Below are positions 41,544-50,604 of a DNA stretch of 64,000 nt, piece after piece; within the stretch, counting starts at the first letter, position 1, and each line of letters starts with the position of its first letter. A model generated the notes under the pieces. That model was not told the DNA's origin, did no database searches, and saw nothing but the letters and a program-made list of their open reading frames with translations. Location: assembly GCA_046348685.1 (NCBI GenBank), contig JAXMDT010000006.1, positions 1-64,000 on the forward strand, read 5' to 3'. A program made the translations under genes and the position numbers. Source of the stretch: JAXMDT01 sp046348685 (GTDB taxonomy: Bacteria > Pseudomonadota > Alphaproteobacteria > Rickettsiales > UBA998).

Positions 41544-42062
41544 ATGGCTTCAAATGACGATACCACCGATGCACGCTTTCTGAGCGAGGCGGAATCCGAC
41601 CAGTTCAAAACCTTTGAACAGGAGATCGCCAAGCTTGCCGAGCGGGCTGCGGCGGGTGCGGAAAACATCGATATGGAACTGGCCAACCTGCTGGTTGGCG
41701 TGCCTGATTCCGTGCGCAATGAAGCGGTGGCCCAGTTTCGCGCGCTGGTCAAAGAGATGCAGCAGGAAAAGGGCCAAAGCGCCGTTCTCTCGCCGGAGCA
41801 GGAAAAACAGATGACGCTGCTCAAAGAACAGGAGCGCCAATTTCTTGCGCACTGGCTTTCAGATAAAACGCTAAAGAAGCTGCGTGAGGCGATTCTTTCC
41901 AACCCGCTATTTATGTCGCAGGTGATGAATATCGGCGATGAGCTTTACAAACGCGGCGTGTTTGTGACGCTGGATAAAGATATGCCGCAAACTGGCCAGC
42001 AGGTCACCGCGCAGCCGGTGATTGCCCCGGGCCACGAGCGTGGCGAGGGCCGGAAGCGCTGA
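41544..42062 (+). CDS. Helical protein of unknown function
   Basis: A 172-residue, acidic, all-helical protein (FKTFEQEIAKLAERAAAG, LKEQERQFLAHWLSDKTLKK). No signal peptide, membrane helix or family is recognised. It follows the rpsD terminator by 24 bases. Its 3' end overlaps the converging 42004-43560 gene by 59 bases, which is long, so one of the two C-termini may be mis-assigned. Confidence 0.5.
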   Translation: MASNDDTTDARFLSEAESDQFKTFEQEIAKLAERAAAGAENIDMELANLLVGVPDSVRNEAVAQFRALVKEMQQEKGQSAVLSPEQEKQMTLLKEQERQFLAHWLSDKTLKKLREAILSNPLFMSQVMNIGDELYKRGVFVTLDKDMPQTGQQVTAQPVIAPGHERGEGRKR

Positions 42063-43560
42063 TATGTTCTTCACCTGATTTAAGCCGTGCTAACAATTCA
42101 TCAAATGGCTTACTGTTTTTCGCTGCCTCATAAAGTGCATGCTCATCTACCGTACCATGAGCAAACAATTCCTGCTCAATTGCCTGGATAATTGGTCTGT
42201 TCATTGCGTCGGCATTTTCTCCTACGTAAAAACCGATCTGCAAAAGCGCATTACGCGCTTGAGCTGCCCTTTCCGCTATCACATGGTGTTTTGCGATTGC
42301 ATCTTCCAGTGCTTCCTGAAGTGGTTGCCAAGCAGCTTCATATGCTGTGGCAAATCCTTTTATATAGTGTGTTGCTAAGGCATGGTCATACAGATGATTT
42401 TGAATAAGGCTCTGCTGAATCTGAAAATCATTTTTGCCTTCATAATGTTTTCTAAAAATAGCTAGAGAGTCTGCATCGATAAAAACAGGCAGGCGGTGTG
42501 GATCGACAGCGGTATCAAACTGAATTGTCAATGGCTTGTTGGGGTGCTTTTCATGGTCAGCGAGTAAAACAGCGGCATTGCTAACACTAAAATTGGGATT
42601 CGGTTTACCTGGAATGGCTTCCTGAAGTTCAAACGTCAGCGGGCTTACCACAACTGTGCTGGGCTCTGCGTAGCCGCCTAGGATATCTGCGGAAATAATA
42701 TCAACATTCTTTTGAGATAAATAACTCAGGACGTTTTCCAAATTTGCGTGGGAGCGTGGGTTACTGTCGAAACGTGCGCCAATCAATCTAACTTGTAGTT
42801 TTCGATCGCCAAACCGCTTGAAGAAGCTATCGAGGCTTTGCGTATCCGATTCGTAATTTAAATGTACGATACCTGTTTTCTTAGTAGCCGGATCGCGTGC
42901 GATAATAGTGACGCATTCCCCGATATTGTCCGTGCCAATACAGGTTTTATTAGAAAAACCGGCTTCGCCTTCTTCAACGCGCTTTGCGGTAACATCTGTA
43001 TTGCCTCCAGATTGCATATGCCGAGACATGCGCAAAGCTTGCTCCTGGACACCGGCCAATCTTTCTTGATAGCGTCTCGCGGTAGAGGGGGCGCTTCCAG
43101 CATAATGGGAGATCGTCTTGCCTAAAGCACTGTAGAGATAATCGATATCACGAAAGGCATGGTCTGTGCGTCCTAAATTTTCATGAATATCGACTGCCTT
43201 TTGTAATAGCGGAATGCCATATTCTGCAGCAGGTTTTCCGTCTACATCGCCCTCTATGTTCAAGCATGACTGCCCTGCCATGGAATATGTATTACCTTGT
43301 TCAACATATTTTCCCTCGTGCCCATATGCATCTCCGGCTAGCTTATGTGACAGAATGCTTTCAGGTATATTTCCAGAGTTGAATGCATCATAACCTTTTT
43401 GCTCCGCAGCACCTGCGGTAGAGTTTATATTTAAAACATATTGCAGGTTGGATTGCACGCGAGTGCGCGTGTTGAAACCGGATGGAAGCTTCATCAAGCG
43501 ATCAATGAGATCGTTGAAAGCCGTAGATGTAATGGGTTCACCTTGGATAGAAAATGACAT
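42004..43560 (-). CDS. TPR-like protein with CheD-like deamidase signature, orphan
   Basis: A 518-residue protein. Residues about 50-185 look like TPR or helical repeats (NSGNIPESILSHKLAGDAYG, YGIPLLQKAVDIHENLG). Residues about 203-330 resemble the CheD glutamine-deamidase fold. Thr210, Cys216 and His233 (IGTDNIGECVTI and GIVHLNY) have the T-x5-C-x16-H spacing I recall for CheD's catalytic triad. The following strand-helix pattern (LQVRLIGARF, NVLSYLSQKNVDIISADILG) also fits. The rest is helical and unrecognised. No chemotaxis genes are nearby. Deamidase domains of this fold also occur in toxins such as CNF1. Activity and target are unknown. Confidence 0.6.
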   Translation of the reverse strand: MSFSIQGEPITSTAFNDLIDRLMKLPSGFNTRTRVQSNLQYVLNINSTAGAAEQKGYDAFNSGNIPESILSHKLAGDAYGHEGKYVEQGNTYSMAGQSCLNIEGDVDGKPAAEYGIPLLQKAVDIHENLGRTDHAFRDIDYLYSALGKTISHYAGSAPSTARRYQERLAGVQEQALRMSRHMQSGGNTDVTAKRVEEGEAGFSNKTCIGTDNIGECVTIIARDPATKKTGIVHLNYESDTQSLDSFFKRFGDRKLQVRLIGARFDSNPRSHANLENVLSYLSQKNVDIISADILGGYAEPSTVVVSPLTFELQEAIPGKPNPNFSVSNAAVLLADHEKHPNKPLTIQFDTAVDPHRLPVFIDADSLAIFRKHYEGKNDFQIQQSLIQNHLYDHALATHYIKGFATAYEAAWQPLQEALEDAIAKHHVIAERAAQARNALLQIGFYVGENADAMNRPIIQAIEQELFAHGTVDEHALYEAAKNSKPFDELLARLKSGEEHISASGPRHARGPGQSPAAR

Positions 43561-43645
43561 ATCTAAATTCTTATTATTGGACGACGGATCGTCATATTCA
43601 GATATATCAATAGTTTGTTACGCTTTTATGGCAGCGATTAAAAAT

Positions 43646-43978
43646 CTAAGCGGCTGATTTAATGCCTTTTTCGGCGAGAAGGCTTTGCAGTTCGCCTGAT
43701 TCATACATTTCGCGGACGATGTCGCAGCCGCCGAGAAATTCGCCTTTGACGTAAAGCTGCGGGATCGTCGGCCAGTTGGCGAAGTCCTTGATACCTTGAC
43801 GAATATCGGGATCAGTAAGGACGTTCACATCATAGACATCCACGCCAAGGCGCTCCATAATGCTGGCAACCGCCGCAGAAAACCCGCACTGCGGCAGTTT
43901 TTTGCTGCCCTTCATGTAGAGTACGACGTCGTGGCTCGAAATGTCGTTCTGAATGCGGTCGAAAACGGGGTTGCTCAT
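43646..43978 (-). CDS. grxD: Monothiol glutaredoxin (Grx4 type)
   Basis: A 110-residue CGFS glutaredoxin. The active-site motif is QCGFSAAV with Cys31. LYMKGSKKLPQ, NWPTIPQLYVKGEFLGGCDI and MYESGEL are family landmarks. These proteins bind and transfer [2Fe-2S] clusters, often with a BolA partner, encoded here 57 bases upstream on the same strand. Confidence 0.96.
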   Translation of the reverse strand: MSNPVFDRIQNDISSHDVVLYMKGSKKLPQCGFSAAVASIMERLGVDVYDVNVLTDPDIRQGIKDFANWPTIPQLYVKGEFLGGCDIVREMYESGELQSLLAEKGIKSAA

Positions 43979-44035
43979 AAGTTCTGATGTAGTGATTTCT
44001 GCCGCAAAAGCAAGTGAAACGCTTCGTAACGGCGA

Positions 44036-44272
44036 TTATGCAGGCCTGGTGACGGTTTTAAAGCTGAATGCATGCAGCGTGGTCCCCATGTCGGTGCCCA
44101 AGGCATCGTAAATCAGCTGATGCTGCCTGACGCGGGGAAGACCGGAAAATGCGGAAGAAACAATGGTCGCCTGCCAATGATCGCCATCGCCCGCAAGATC
44201 AGTGAAATCGATTTCGGCATCTGGCAGCTTCGCTTTGATGCGCCGCGCGATTTCTTCCGAAGACATGGGCAT
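44036..44272 (-). CDS. bolA: BolA family protein
   Basis: A 78-residue BolA-fold protein. The core is RRIKAKLPDAEIDFTDLAG and FSGLPRVRQHQLIYDALG, with the conserved His of the beta-helix motif. BolA proteins partner with monothiol glutaredoxins in iron-sulfur metabolism. Its start overlaps the methyltransferase stop by one base (TAATG). ATG 44266 is an alternative start. Confidence 0.9.
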   Translation of the reverse strand: MPMSSEEIARRIKAKLPDAEIDFTDLAGDGDHWQATIVSSAFSGLPRVRQHQLIYDALGTDMGTTLHAFSFKTVTRPA

Positions 44273-45621
44273 TATTTCTTCGCCGTGCGCTTCAAGCTAT
44301 TCGCATGCAAAACATCAGGTGTCACGTATGCCGGAACAGATGAATGGCGCAAGAAAACAATATCATGAGCGCGCAAATCTTTATAAAGTTGTTTAAAATG
44401 CCTACTTACTTCTTCGCGAGATAGATTCATTCGCTGGCTTACTTCATCTAAAATATTGCCAATTGTACGATTACCATCCATGGCCAAAACAAGTGCTGCT
44501 GTTGATGGAAAAATATCTACGATAATTGGGTCGTTCATCATGGGATTCATAAACATGATGTTGTTGCCTTCCGCAGTCAAAACCATTTTCAAGAACGGCT
44601 TCATGTGAGCCGAAAAGCTATAATTAACAACAGGAATAAAATTCTCATCCGTTTCATCTGGTTCTGTAAGATCATAACGCGCGGCGTAAAATGTGTGCAT
44701 TATTATATTACAGGACAAATTTTCCGCCAATGCCTGCTTTTCAATAGGCGTTAGACTTTCAATTTCTGACTGAAGCGCTTCATTTAAAATAAAGTGCGAA
44801 GGGTCGTAAATGCGGGCACCGCTTGTAAAGGGATGCTGCAGGCTAATCGATTTTAAACCTGCCGATGCTACAAATTCGTAAAGTTCGGGAATAGTATAGG
44901 CTCTGTCTTGAGGGTGTAAAAGCAAATCAAAGATTCCGCTATCGGTCGCTAAATCCTCCCGAAACATTTTTTGGGCGAACATAAACCAATTACCCAAAGG
45001 TAAGTTGCTTAGCAGATCACGCGTCATTTTGATTTTTTTTGCTCGTGAATCCACATTACGTAACATAGTGCGAAGAGCATCCTGAAGTGGATACACTCCT
45101 AATCTTCCATATTTTCCGTATACCATAAGACACATAACGCCTTCCGGCGATAGCACGGATGTTAACGATGCAAGTCCTTCTTCTGGGTCATTCAAATGGT
45201 GAAGGACACCGGAGCAGTTGATATAGTCAAATTTGCCAAGGCCCATTTTAGGAATGTCAAGAAGAGATGCATGTAGAAAAGTGATGTTATTTTTCAGTCC
45301 GCGAATTTCGGCGCGCTCCTTCGCTATGGCAATAGATGCTTTACTCAAGTCTACATGTACGACTTCGGCGCCAAGAGTTCCATACTGTTCAGCTGTGTAA
45401 ATTGTCGTATCACCCGTACCACCACCAGCAACAAGAATTCTAAAATTTTTATCAAACTGTTTTTTCCCACCAAAACAATAGTGATTAAGTCTATCCGGCA
45501 TCTCTACGTAAGGTGCCATTATACCAATTTTTTCAGATTGCGGATCGCGCGGCGGGTACGGATAATCCTCGTACTGCTCTTTTACTTCCTGCAGAAAATT
45601 CGCCTTATTCGCTTTTGCCAT
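44272..45621 (-). CDS. SAM-dependent methyltransferase with PqqD-like C-terminal domain
   Basis: A 449-residue protein. The N-terminal class I methyltransferase has motif I ILVAGGGTGDTTIYTAEQ, the acidic VVHVDLS loop and DYINCSGVLHHLNDPEEGL. Residues about 360-435 resemble a PqqD-like peptide-recognition domain (FPSTAALVLAMDGNRTIGNI). This pairing suggests a substrate presented as a peptide or protein, but the substrate is unknown. It lies between purL and bolA, overlapping both by one base. The gene is more AT-rich than purL. Confidence 0.78.
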   Translation of the reverse strand: MAKANKANFLQEVKEQYEDYPYPPRDPQSEKIGIMAPYVEMPDRLNHYCFGGKKQFDKNFRILVAGGGTGDTTIYTAEQYGTLGAEVVHVDLSKASIAIAKERAEIRGLKNNITFLHASLLDIPKMGLGKFDYINCSGVLHHLNDPEEGLASLTSVLSPEGVMCLMVYGKYGRLGVYPLQDALRTMLRNVDSRAKKIKMTRDLLSNLPLGNWFMFAQKMFREDLATDSGIFDLLLHPQDRAYTIPELYEFVASAGLKSISLQHPFTSGARIYDPSHFILNEALQSEIESLTPIEKQALAENLSCNIIMHTFYAARYDLTEPDETDENFIPVVNYSFSAHMKPFLKMVLTAEGNNIMFMNPMMNDPIIVDIFPSTAALVLAMDGNRTIGNILDEVSQRMNLSREEVSRHFKQLYKDLRAHDIVFLRHSSVPAYVTPDVLHANSLKRTAKK

Positions 45622-47834
45622 TACGCATTGCCTTTCATGTAGGTGGGCATCCAGGTTTCGTTGAGCTGGCGCAGCGCGGTTATAGATTCCGCAAACACGC
45701 CATCCAGTTTCAGCTGATCGCCGCCGGTTTTGCCAATCTCTGCAATTGCGATGCCAGCTTTTTTAGCCTCAGATAATACTGTATTTTTTGCGTGCTGTTT
45801 GACGGCCAGGATATAGCGGGCTTGGTCTTCTCCAAATAGAAACGCGGTGTCCATGCCGCAGGCGAGGGAAGCGCCAATGCCGCTGCCAAGGCACATTTCG
45901 GCGATGCTAATCAGTAGGCCGCCATCCGATATATCATGACAGGCGGCGATAGTTCCAGACTGAATCTGGGCGCGAACGAAATCACCATTTTTCTTTTCCG
46001 CAGCGAGGTCGACCGGCGGCGGCGCGCCTTCTTCGCGACCATGGATTTCACGCAAGTAGAGCGATGCACCGAGATGCCCTTTTGTCTCGCCAACGAGAAA
46101 CAGCGCGAGGTTTTCTTCCTTGATCACATGCGAGACATGTTTCGTTGAATCTTTAAGGATGCCAACACCTCCAATCGCGGGCGTGGGCTGAATACCGCTG
46201 CCGTTGGTTTCATTGTAAAGCGAGACGTTGCCGCTGATGATGGGGTAATTGAGCGCCGTGCATGCTTCGGCCATACCTTGCAGGCAGCCGACGATCTGTC
46301 CCATGATTTCCGGCTTTTCCGGATTGCCGAAATTGAGGCAGTTGGTGATGGCGAGCGGCGATCCGCCAACGGCGGTGATGTTACGCCAGGTTTCGGCAAC
46401 GGCTTGCTTGCCGCCTTCGACCGGATCGGAATAGCAATAACGCGGCGTGCAGTCCGTACTAATGGCGAGCGCTTTTTTGGTGCCATGGACGCGCACGAGC
46501 GCGGCATCGCCTCCCGGCTTGATGACCGTATCGTTCATCACCTGATGGTCGTACTGTTCCCAGATCCAGCGCTTGGATGCGAGGTCTGGGCAGCCGAGCA
46601 ATTTTTTCAGCGAAAGGGCAATGTCGGGATGCGAGTCAATCTTCGGGGATGCTGATTGATCGCCACGCTTCTTCACTTCGTACGGGCGCTGGTAAACAGG
46701 AGATTCAGATGAAATCGGTGCAACGGGCATATCGCCAACGACTTCGCCATTCATCTTGAGGACGAGGCGGCCAGTGTCGGTGAGATGGCCGATGGTCGCG
46801 AAATCAAGCTCCCATTTTTTGAAAATCTCTTCGGCCATTTTGGTGCGCTCGGGCTTCAGCACCATCAGCATGCGCTCCTGCGATTCGGAGAGCATGATTT
46901 CATACGGCGTCATGTTTTCCTCGCGCTGGGGCACATGCTCCAGATTAAGCTCGATGCCGAGATTCCCTTTACCCGCCATTTCGAGCGAGGAGCAGGTAAG
47001 GCCCGCTGCGCCCATATCCTGAATGGCGATGATGGCATCGGTCTGCATCAATTCGAGGCACGCTTCAATGAGGAGTTTTTCGGTGAACGGATCGCCAACT
47101 TGCACGGTGGGGCGTTTTTCTTCGGTGCCCTCGGAGAATTCAGCGGATGCCATCGTTGCGCCGTGAATCCCGTCACGGCCGGTTTTCGAGCCAACATAGA
47201 CGACCGGATTGCCGACGCCAGCTGCGGCGGAATAAAAAATCTTGTCCTGATCGGCGAGACCCACCGTCATCGCGTTGACGAGGATATTCCCGTTGTAGGA
47301 GGGATGGAAAATACATTCGCCGCCAACTGTTGGCACGCCAACGCAATTGCCATAAAATCCGATGCCGCTGACGACGCCGGAAATCAGGTGGCGCGTTTTT
47401 GGGTGATCCGGCGAGCCGAAGCGCAGCGCGTTCATGTTGGCGATCGGACGCGCGCCCATCGTGAACACATCGCGGAGAATACCGCCGACACCAGTGGCCG
47501 CGCCCTGAAACGGTTCGATGAAGGAGGGGTGGTTGTGCGATTCCATTTTAAAGATCGCGGCCTGGTTATCACCAATGTCAATAACCCCTGCATTCTCGCC
47601 GGGACCGCAAATGACCCACGGCGCTTTTGTCGGCAGTTTGGAGAGCCAGGGGCGTGTGGTTTTATAGGAGCAGTGCTCGCTCCACATGACGGAGAAAATG
47701 CCAAGCTCGACGAGGTTCGGCTCGCGGCCCATGATGTCTAGAATTTTCTGGTATTCTTCAGAGGTCAGCCCGTGCTCTTTAACAACGTCCGGAGTGATGG
47801 CTGATTGTGTTTTGGAAATAGCGGCTTGCTGCAT
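45621..47834 (-). CDS. purL: Phosphoribosylformylglycinamidine synthase subunit PurL
   Basis: A 737-residue small-type PurL, the ATP-dependent synthase that makes FGAM in step four of purine synthesis together with PurQ and PurS. Landmarks: SEHCSYKTTRPWL, AIFKMESHNHPSFIEPFQGA, GARPIANMNALRFG, LQDMGAAGLTCSS-like IQDMGAAGLTCSS, and AACHDISDGGLLISIAEM. Length fits the split PurL type. Its stop overlaps the methyltransferase start. The purS and purQ genes are upstream, but two orphan genes lie between them. Confidence 0.97.
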   Translation of the reverse strand: MQQAAISKTQSAITPDVVKEHGLTSEEYQKILDIMGREPNLVELGIFSVMWSEHCSYKTTRPWLSKLPTKAPWVICGPGENAGVIDIGDNQAAIFKMESHNHPSFIEPFQGAATGVGGILRDVFTMGARPIANMNALRFGSPDHPKTRHLISGVVSGIGFYGNCVGVPTVGGECIFHPSYNGNILVNAMTVGLADQDKIFYSAAAGVGNPVVYVGSKTGRDGIHGATMASAEFSEGTEEKRPTVQVGDPFTEKLLIEACLELMQTDAIIAIQDMGAAGLTCSSLEMAGKGNLGIELNLEHVPQREENMTPYEIMLSESQERMLMVLKPERTKMAEEIFKKWELDFATIGHLTDTGRLVLKMNGEVVGDMPVAPISSESPVYQRPYEVKKRGDQSASPKIDSHPDIALSLKKLLGCPDLASKRWIWEQYDHQVMNDTVIKPGGDAALVRVHGTKKALAISTDCTPRYCYSDPVEGGKQAVAETWRNITAVGGSPLAITNCLNFGNPEKPEIMGQIVGCLQGMAEACTALNYPIISGNVSLYNETNGSGIQPTPAIGGVGILKDSTKHVSHVIKEENLALFLVGETKGHLGASLYLREIHGREEGAPPPVDLAAEKKNGDFVRAQIQSGTIAACHDISDGGLLISIAEMCLGSGIGASLACGMDTAFLFGEDQARYILAVKQHAKNTVLSEAKKAGIAIAEIGKTGGDQLKLDGVFAESITALRQLNETWMPTYMKGNA

Positions 47835-47884
47835 GAAAGCAGCGTATAAAGCATAATTCTTAACGGGTCAAATGGTTGAACGTG

Positions 47885-48913
47885 CTATCCAACCTGCACG
47901 CTATCCACCTTGCTGGCCTGGAATTCCTGCTGGGCGACCTGCGCATTCCGAATTGTCGGCGAGCCATGTTCGGCATGATGGGCATCGGCCACTTCCATCA
48001 TACCCGAAACCAGGCCAGATTTTGCTAGCAAGGCTTTTATTTCGGCCGCCTTCTCAAAGGCGGCCATTTCTGACGTTTTCGTATGACCAGTGGGCGATTC
48101 CCATTTGTACGTTGCAGGAAGCAAATTTTCTGACAATACGATTTGATCTTCCACAGCAGCAATGCGTTCTTGAGTGGTTCGCTCTGGAACTGGTTCAGCT
48201 TTCGCCAGCACTGCTTCCTGGCCGTCAGGTACTTTACCATCGCGGTCTTTCTCAGCTGTTTTTTTCGCTTCCAATTCCTCTGCACCGCGCTCTCTTTCCT
48301 GATCGCGCTGGGCGACTTCAGCAACCTTAGTGGCTTCCTGCTGTTCGGCTGTTTCGCGTTTGCCTGAATCCTCTCTTTGCGCAGCTTCTGATTCAGCTTT
48401 TTTGGCATCGCTTTCAGGATGATCTTTGTCAGCTTCTGCGGCAGATTTTTCTTTAGGTTTTTGTTCTGTCAGCATCTGATGTGCAATATCACCATCTAGG
48501 TCTGCTTGTGCAACAACGGGCTGTGTGCCCGCGGTATCCAAATCGTTTTCTTTTCCTTCCGCTACGACTTCGGAATCATCTCCCGATTCGGCGTCCGCGG
48601 TTTGCGTTTCTCTTTCCGTTTCGGCGGCAGCGCGAGCGTTATGTTCGTGTTCTGCTTGTGCGGCAATAGCATCCGCCATCCGCTGCTCCTGCACATTTTC
48701 AAGGGCAGTCTTGGCCTGCTCCGCTTCCATTTGCTGCTGGGCTGCCAGTACGCAATCTTCGTTGGGATGCAGCAAACCAAGCCAAGTCGCCTTGATAGCG
48801 TTTTCAAGCTCGGCCGCATCGAATTTGCCTGCCCCATATTCCTTGGCGCAGCCCGTGGCCTCGCTAAAGGAAATAGCCGTTTTCATTGGATCGAAGCTAA
48901 TATCATCCGTCAT
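47885..48913 (-). CDS. Charged coiled-coil protein, orphan
   Basis: A 342-residue acidic protein. Its N-terminal 65 residues look folded (KTAISFSEATGCAKEYGAG, TWLGLLHPNEDCVLAAQQQM). The middle 180 residues are Glu/Ala/Lys/Gln-rich and predicted disordered or coiled-coil. The C-terminus again has a structured stretch (LPATYKWESPTGHTKTSEMA). No signal peptide. The gene sits in the purine cluster without obvious relation to it. A TATAAT on the minus strand at 48957-48952 is a candidate -10. Confidence 0.5.
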   Translation of the reverse strand: MTDDISFDPMKTAISFSEATGCAKEYGAGKFDAAELENAIKATWLGLLHPNEDCVLAAQQQMEAEQAKTALENVQEQRMADAIAAQAEHEHNARAAAETERETQTADAESGDDSEVVAEGKENDLDTAGTQPVVAQADLDGDIAHQMLTEQKPKEKSAAEADKDHPESDAKKAESEAAQREDSGKRETAEQQEATKVAEVAQRDQERERGAEELEAKKTAEKDRDGKVPDGQEAVLAKAEPVPERTTQERIAAVEDQIVLSENLLPATYKWESPTGHTKTSEMAAFEKAAEIKALLAKSGLVSGMMEVADAHHAEHGSPTIRNAQVAQQEFQASKVDSVQVG

Positions 48914-48977
48914 GCTTTGAGAATACTAAGCAAGTGTTAACAAACAGTAATAATTATAGCAGAATAGCGGATTTTTT

Positions 48978-49259
48978 CTAGGAAAGATCAGGTTCCAGTG
49001 TCCCTGCCGCTTCATAGGATGACTGTCCGCTGAAGACAATTCCTGCCAATTCAGACGCTCTAAGAAATAAGGCGGCTTTTTCTCCGGCATCAATCAAATT
49101 ATAAGTCGCGAGGTCGTAATGATTCGTAAGTTCAATGAGTTGCTTAAAAACCGAGCTAGCGATTTCAGCTTCTAAGTAGCGCTTAGAGCTAGTCTGTGAC
49201 TCAGCCAGGTAATGCGCAAGGCAGGTTTCCGAGTCATTTTTTGTCCATGAATCCAGCAT
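48978..49259 (-). CDS. Small helical orphan protein
   Basis: A 93-residue protein, mostly helical (SSVFKQLIELTNHYDLATYN, EKAALFLRASELAGIVF), with no signal peptide and no recognised family. It is AT-rich and has its own upstream region with a strong Pho-box-like direct repeat at 49320-49337, between its start and the purQ stop. Confidence 0.45.
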   Translation of the reverse strand: MLDSWTKNDSETCLAHYLAESQTSSKRYLEAEIASSVFKQLIELTNHYDLATYNLIDAGEKAALFLRASELAGIVFSGQSSYEAAGTLEPDLS

Positions 49260-49319
49260 TGCTTAACTATAACAGATACAGCGTCCTGCAAAATTGAAGA
49301 AATAATTACAAAACAATTA

Positions 49320-49337
49320 ATTACAGTTTTGTTACAA
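49320..49337 (-). promoter_or_regulatory. Pho-box-like direct repeat upstream of 48978-49259
   Basis: On the minus strand it reads TTGTAAC-AAAA-CTGTAAT, two half-sites exactly 11 bases apart. The surrounding sequence is AT-rich. TAATTA at 49308-49303 is a weak candidate -10. Confidence 0.4.
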
Positions 49338-49345
49338 CGGAATAT

Positions 49346-50059
49346 TCAGGCAGCGAGCAGGCTTAAAAATACCCCTTTGCCGTCCGTGCCGCCAGTAGCG
49401 ATGTCGCAGACACGTTCTGGATGCGGCATCATACCAAGGACGTTTTTTTCCTTATTGAAAATGCCCGCGATGTGATTAAGCGAGCCATTCGGATTATAGC
49501 TAACGGCCAGTTTTCCTTCAGGGGAGCAGTAACGGAATGCGACCTGCGCGTTATCCTCGATGGCTTTGATCGTATCGCTATCCGCCGTATAATTGCCGTC
49601 ATGGTGTGCGACCGGCACTTCCAGCACCTGATCTTTTTGATACTGGCTGGTGAAGACGGTTTGGTTGTTTTCCACCCTCAAATGAACATGTCTGCAAACG
49701 AAGGAAAGGCCTGCATTGCGCATCAGCGTGCCAGGCAGCAGCCCGGATTCGGTAAGAATCTGGAAGCCGTTGCAGATGCCCATGACGTAGCGGCCTTCGG
49801 ACGCATGTCTCTTGATCGCGGCCATGATGGGCGAGCGTGCGGCCATGGCGCCACTGCGGAGGTAATCTCCGTACGAAAACCCACCGGGAACAATCACCAG
49901 ATCGAGTTTGGGCATTGACGTATCGCGGTGCCAGATATAGCTGGCTTCGCCCTTGGCATTGGCAGCTTCTGCCCATGCGCCGGAAAGCAAGGATTTTGAG
50001 GTGCTTAATGCATCCCGATCGCAGTTAGAGCCGGGGAATTGAATGACGCCTATTTTCAT
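49346..50059 (-). CDS. purQ: FGAM synthase glutaminase subunit PurQ
   Basis: A 237-residue class I glutamine amidotransferase that supplies ammonia to PurL. It starts MKIGVIQFPGSNCDRD. The nucleophile is Cys96 in MGICNGFQILTESG, and the His/Glu pair is in MMPHPERV. PGGFSYGDYLRSGA is another landmark. The start codon directly follows the purS stop (adjacent bases), indicating one operon. Confidence 0.97.
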   Translation of the reverse strand: MKIGVIQFPGSNCDRDALSTSKSLLSGAWAEAANAKGEASYIWHRDTSMPKLDLVIVPGGFSYGDYLRSGAMAARSPIMAAIKRHASEGRYVMGICNGFQILTESGLLPGTLMRNAGLSFVCRHVHLRVENNQTVFTSQYQKDQVLEVPVAHHDGNYTADSDTIKAIEDNAQVAFRYCSPEGKLAVSYNPNGSLNHIAGIFNKEKNVLGMMPHPERVCDIATGGTDGKGVFLSLLAA

Positions 50060-50299
50060 TTATGCGATTTCGACTTTGTAATTCTCGATAACCGTATTGG
50101 CGAGCAGCTGATCGCACATGGATTTCAGCTTCTGCTCAGCTTTGGATTTGTCTTTTTCGTTTACTTCAACTTCGATGAATTTACCGACACGGACATTTTC
50201 GACTTCGCTGAAGCCAAGGCTATGGAGCGCATTATTAATGGCTTTACCTTGCGGGTCTAAAACACCATTTTTCAAAGTGATATGGACAGTGGCTTTCAT
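50060..50299 (-). CDS. purS: FGAM synthase subunit PurS
   Basis: A 79-residue subunit that bridges PurL and PurQ. MKATVHITLKNGVLDPQGKA, NALHSLGF and KFIEVEVNE are the family pattern. It abuts purQ. A small orphan on the opposite strand separates it from purC. Confidence 0.95.
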   Translation of the reverse strand: MKATVHITLKNGVLDPQGKAINNALHSLGFSEVENVRVGKFIEVEVNEKDKSKAEQKLKSMCDQLLANTVIENYKVEIA

Positions 50300-50380
50300 A
50301 ATCTATAAATATTAAAATAACTTAACTTTAATCTATTTTTGCGTTATACTACCGATCTAGTCAACAAAAAAGGAAATAAT

Positions 50381-50599
50381 ATGGCCGAAGATTTAACTCC
50401 AGAACGGTTTGCTGAACAAGAGGCTCACCCCGAACAGGCAAAGCCTGCGTTTACTGCAGAACAATTTGCTGCAATATTAAATAAGGCAGGTCACCGTAAA
50501 CCACAGGGAGTTTCAGACCCGCAACACGCATCTGACCATGGTGCGCCGAATTCAGTGGGTGGGAAAACCGCTACAAAAGGCGACCTTCCACCACACTAA
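50381..50599 (+). CDS. Small polar orphan protein
   Basis: A 72-residue hydrophilic protein (MAEDLTPERFAEQEAHPEQA) with no signal peptide or family. It is on the opposite strand from the pur genes, between purS and purC. AAGGAA at 50370-50375 supports ATG 50381, and TATACT (50345-50350) is a plausible -10. Its 3' end is six bases from the purC stop. Confidence 0.5.
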   Translation: MAEDLTPERFAEQEAHPEQAKPAFTAEQFAAILNKAGHRKPQGVSDPQHASDHGAPNSVGGKTATKGDLPPH

Positions 50600-50604
50600 C
50601 ATTA

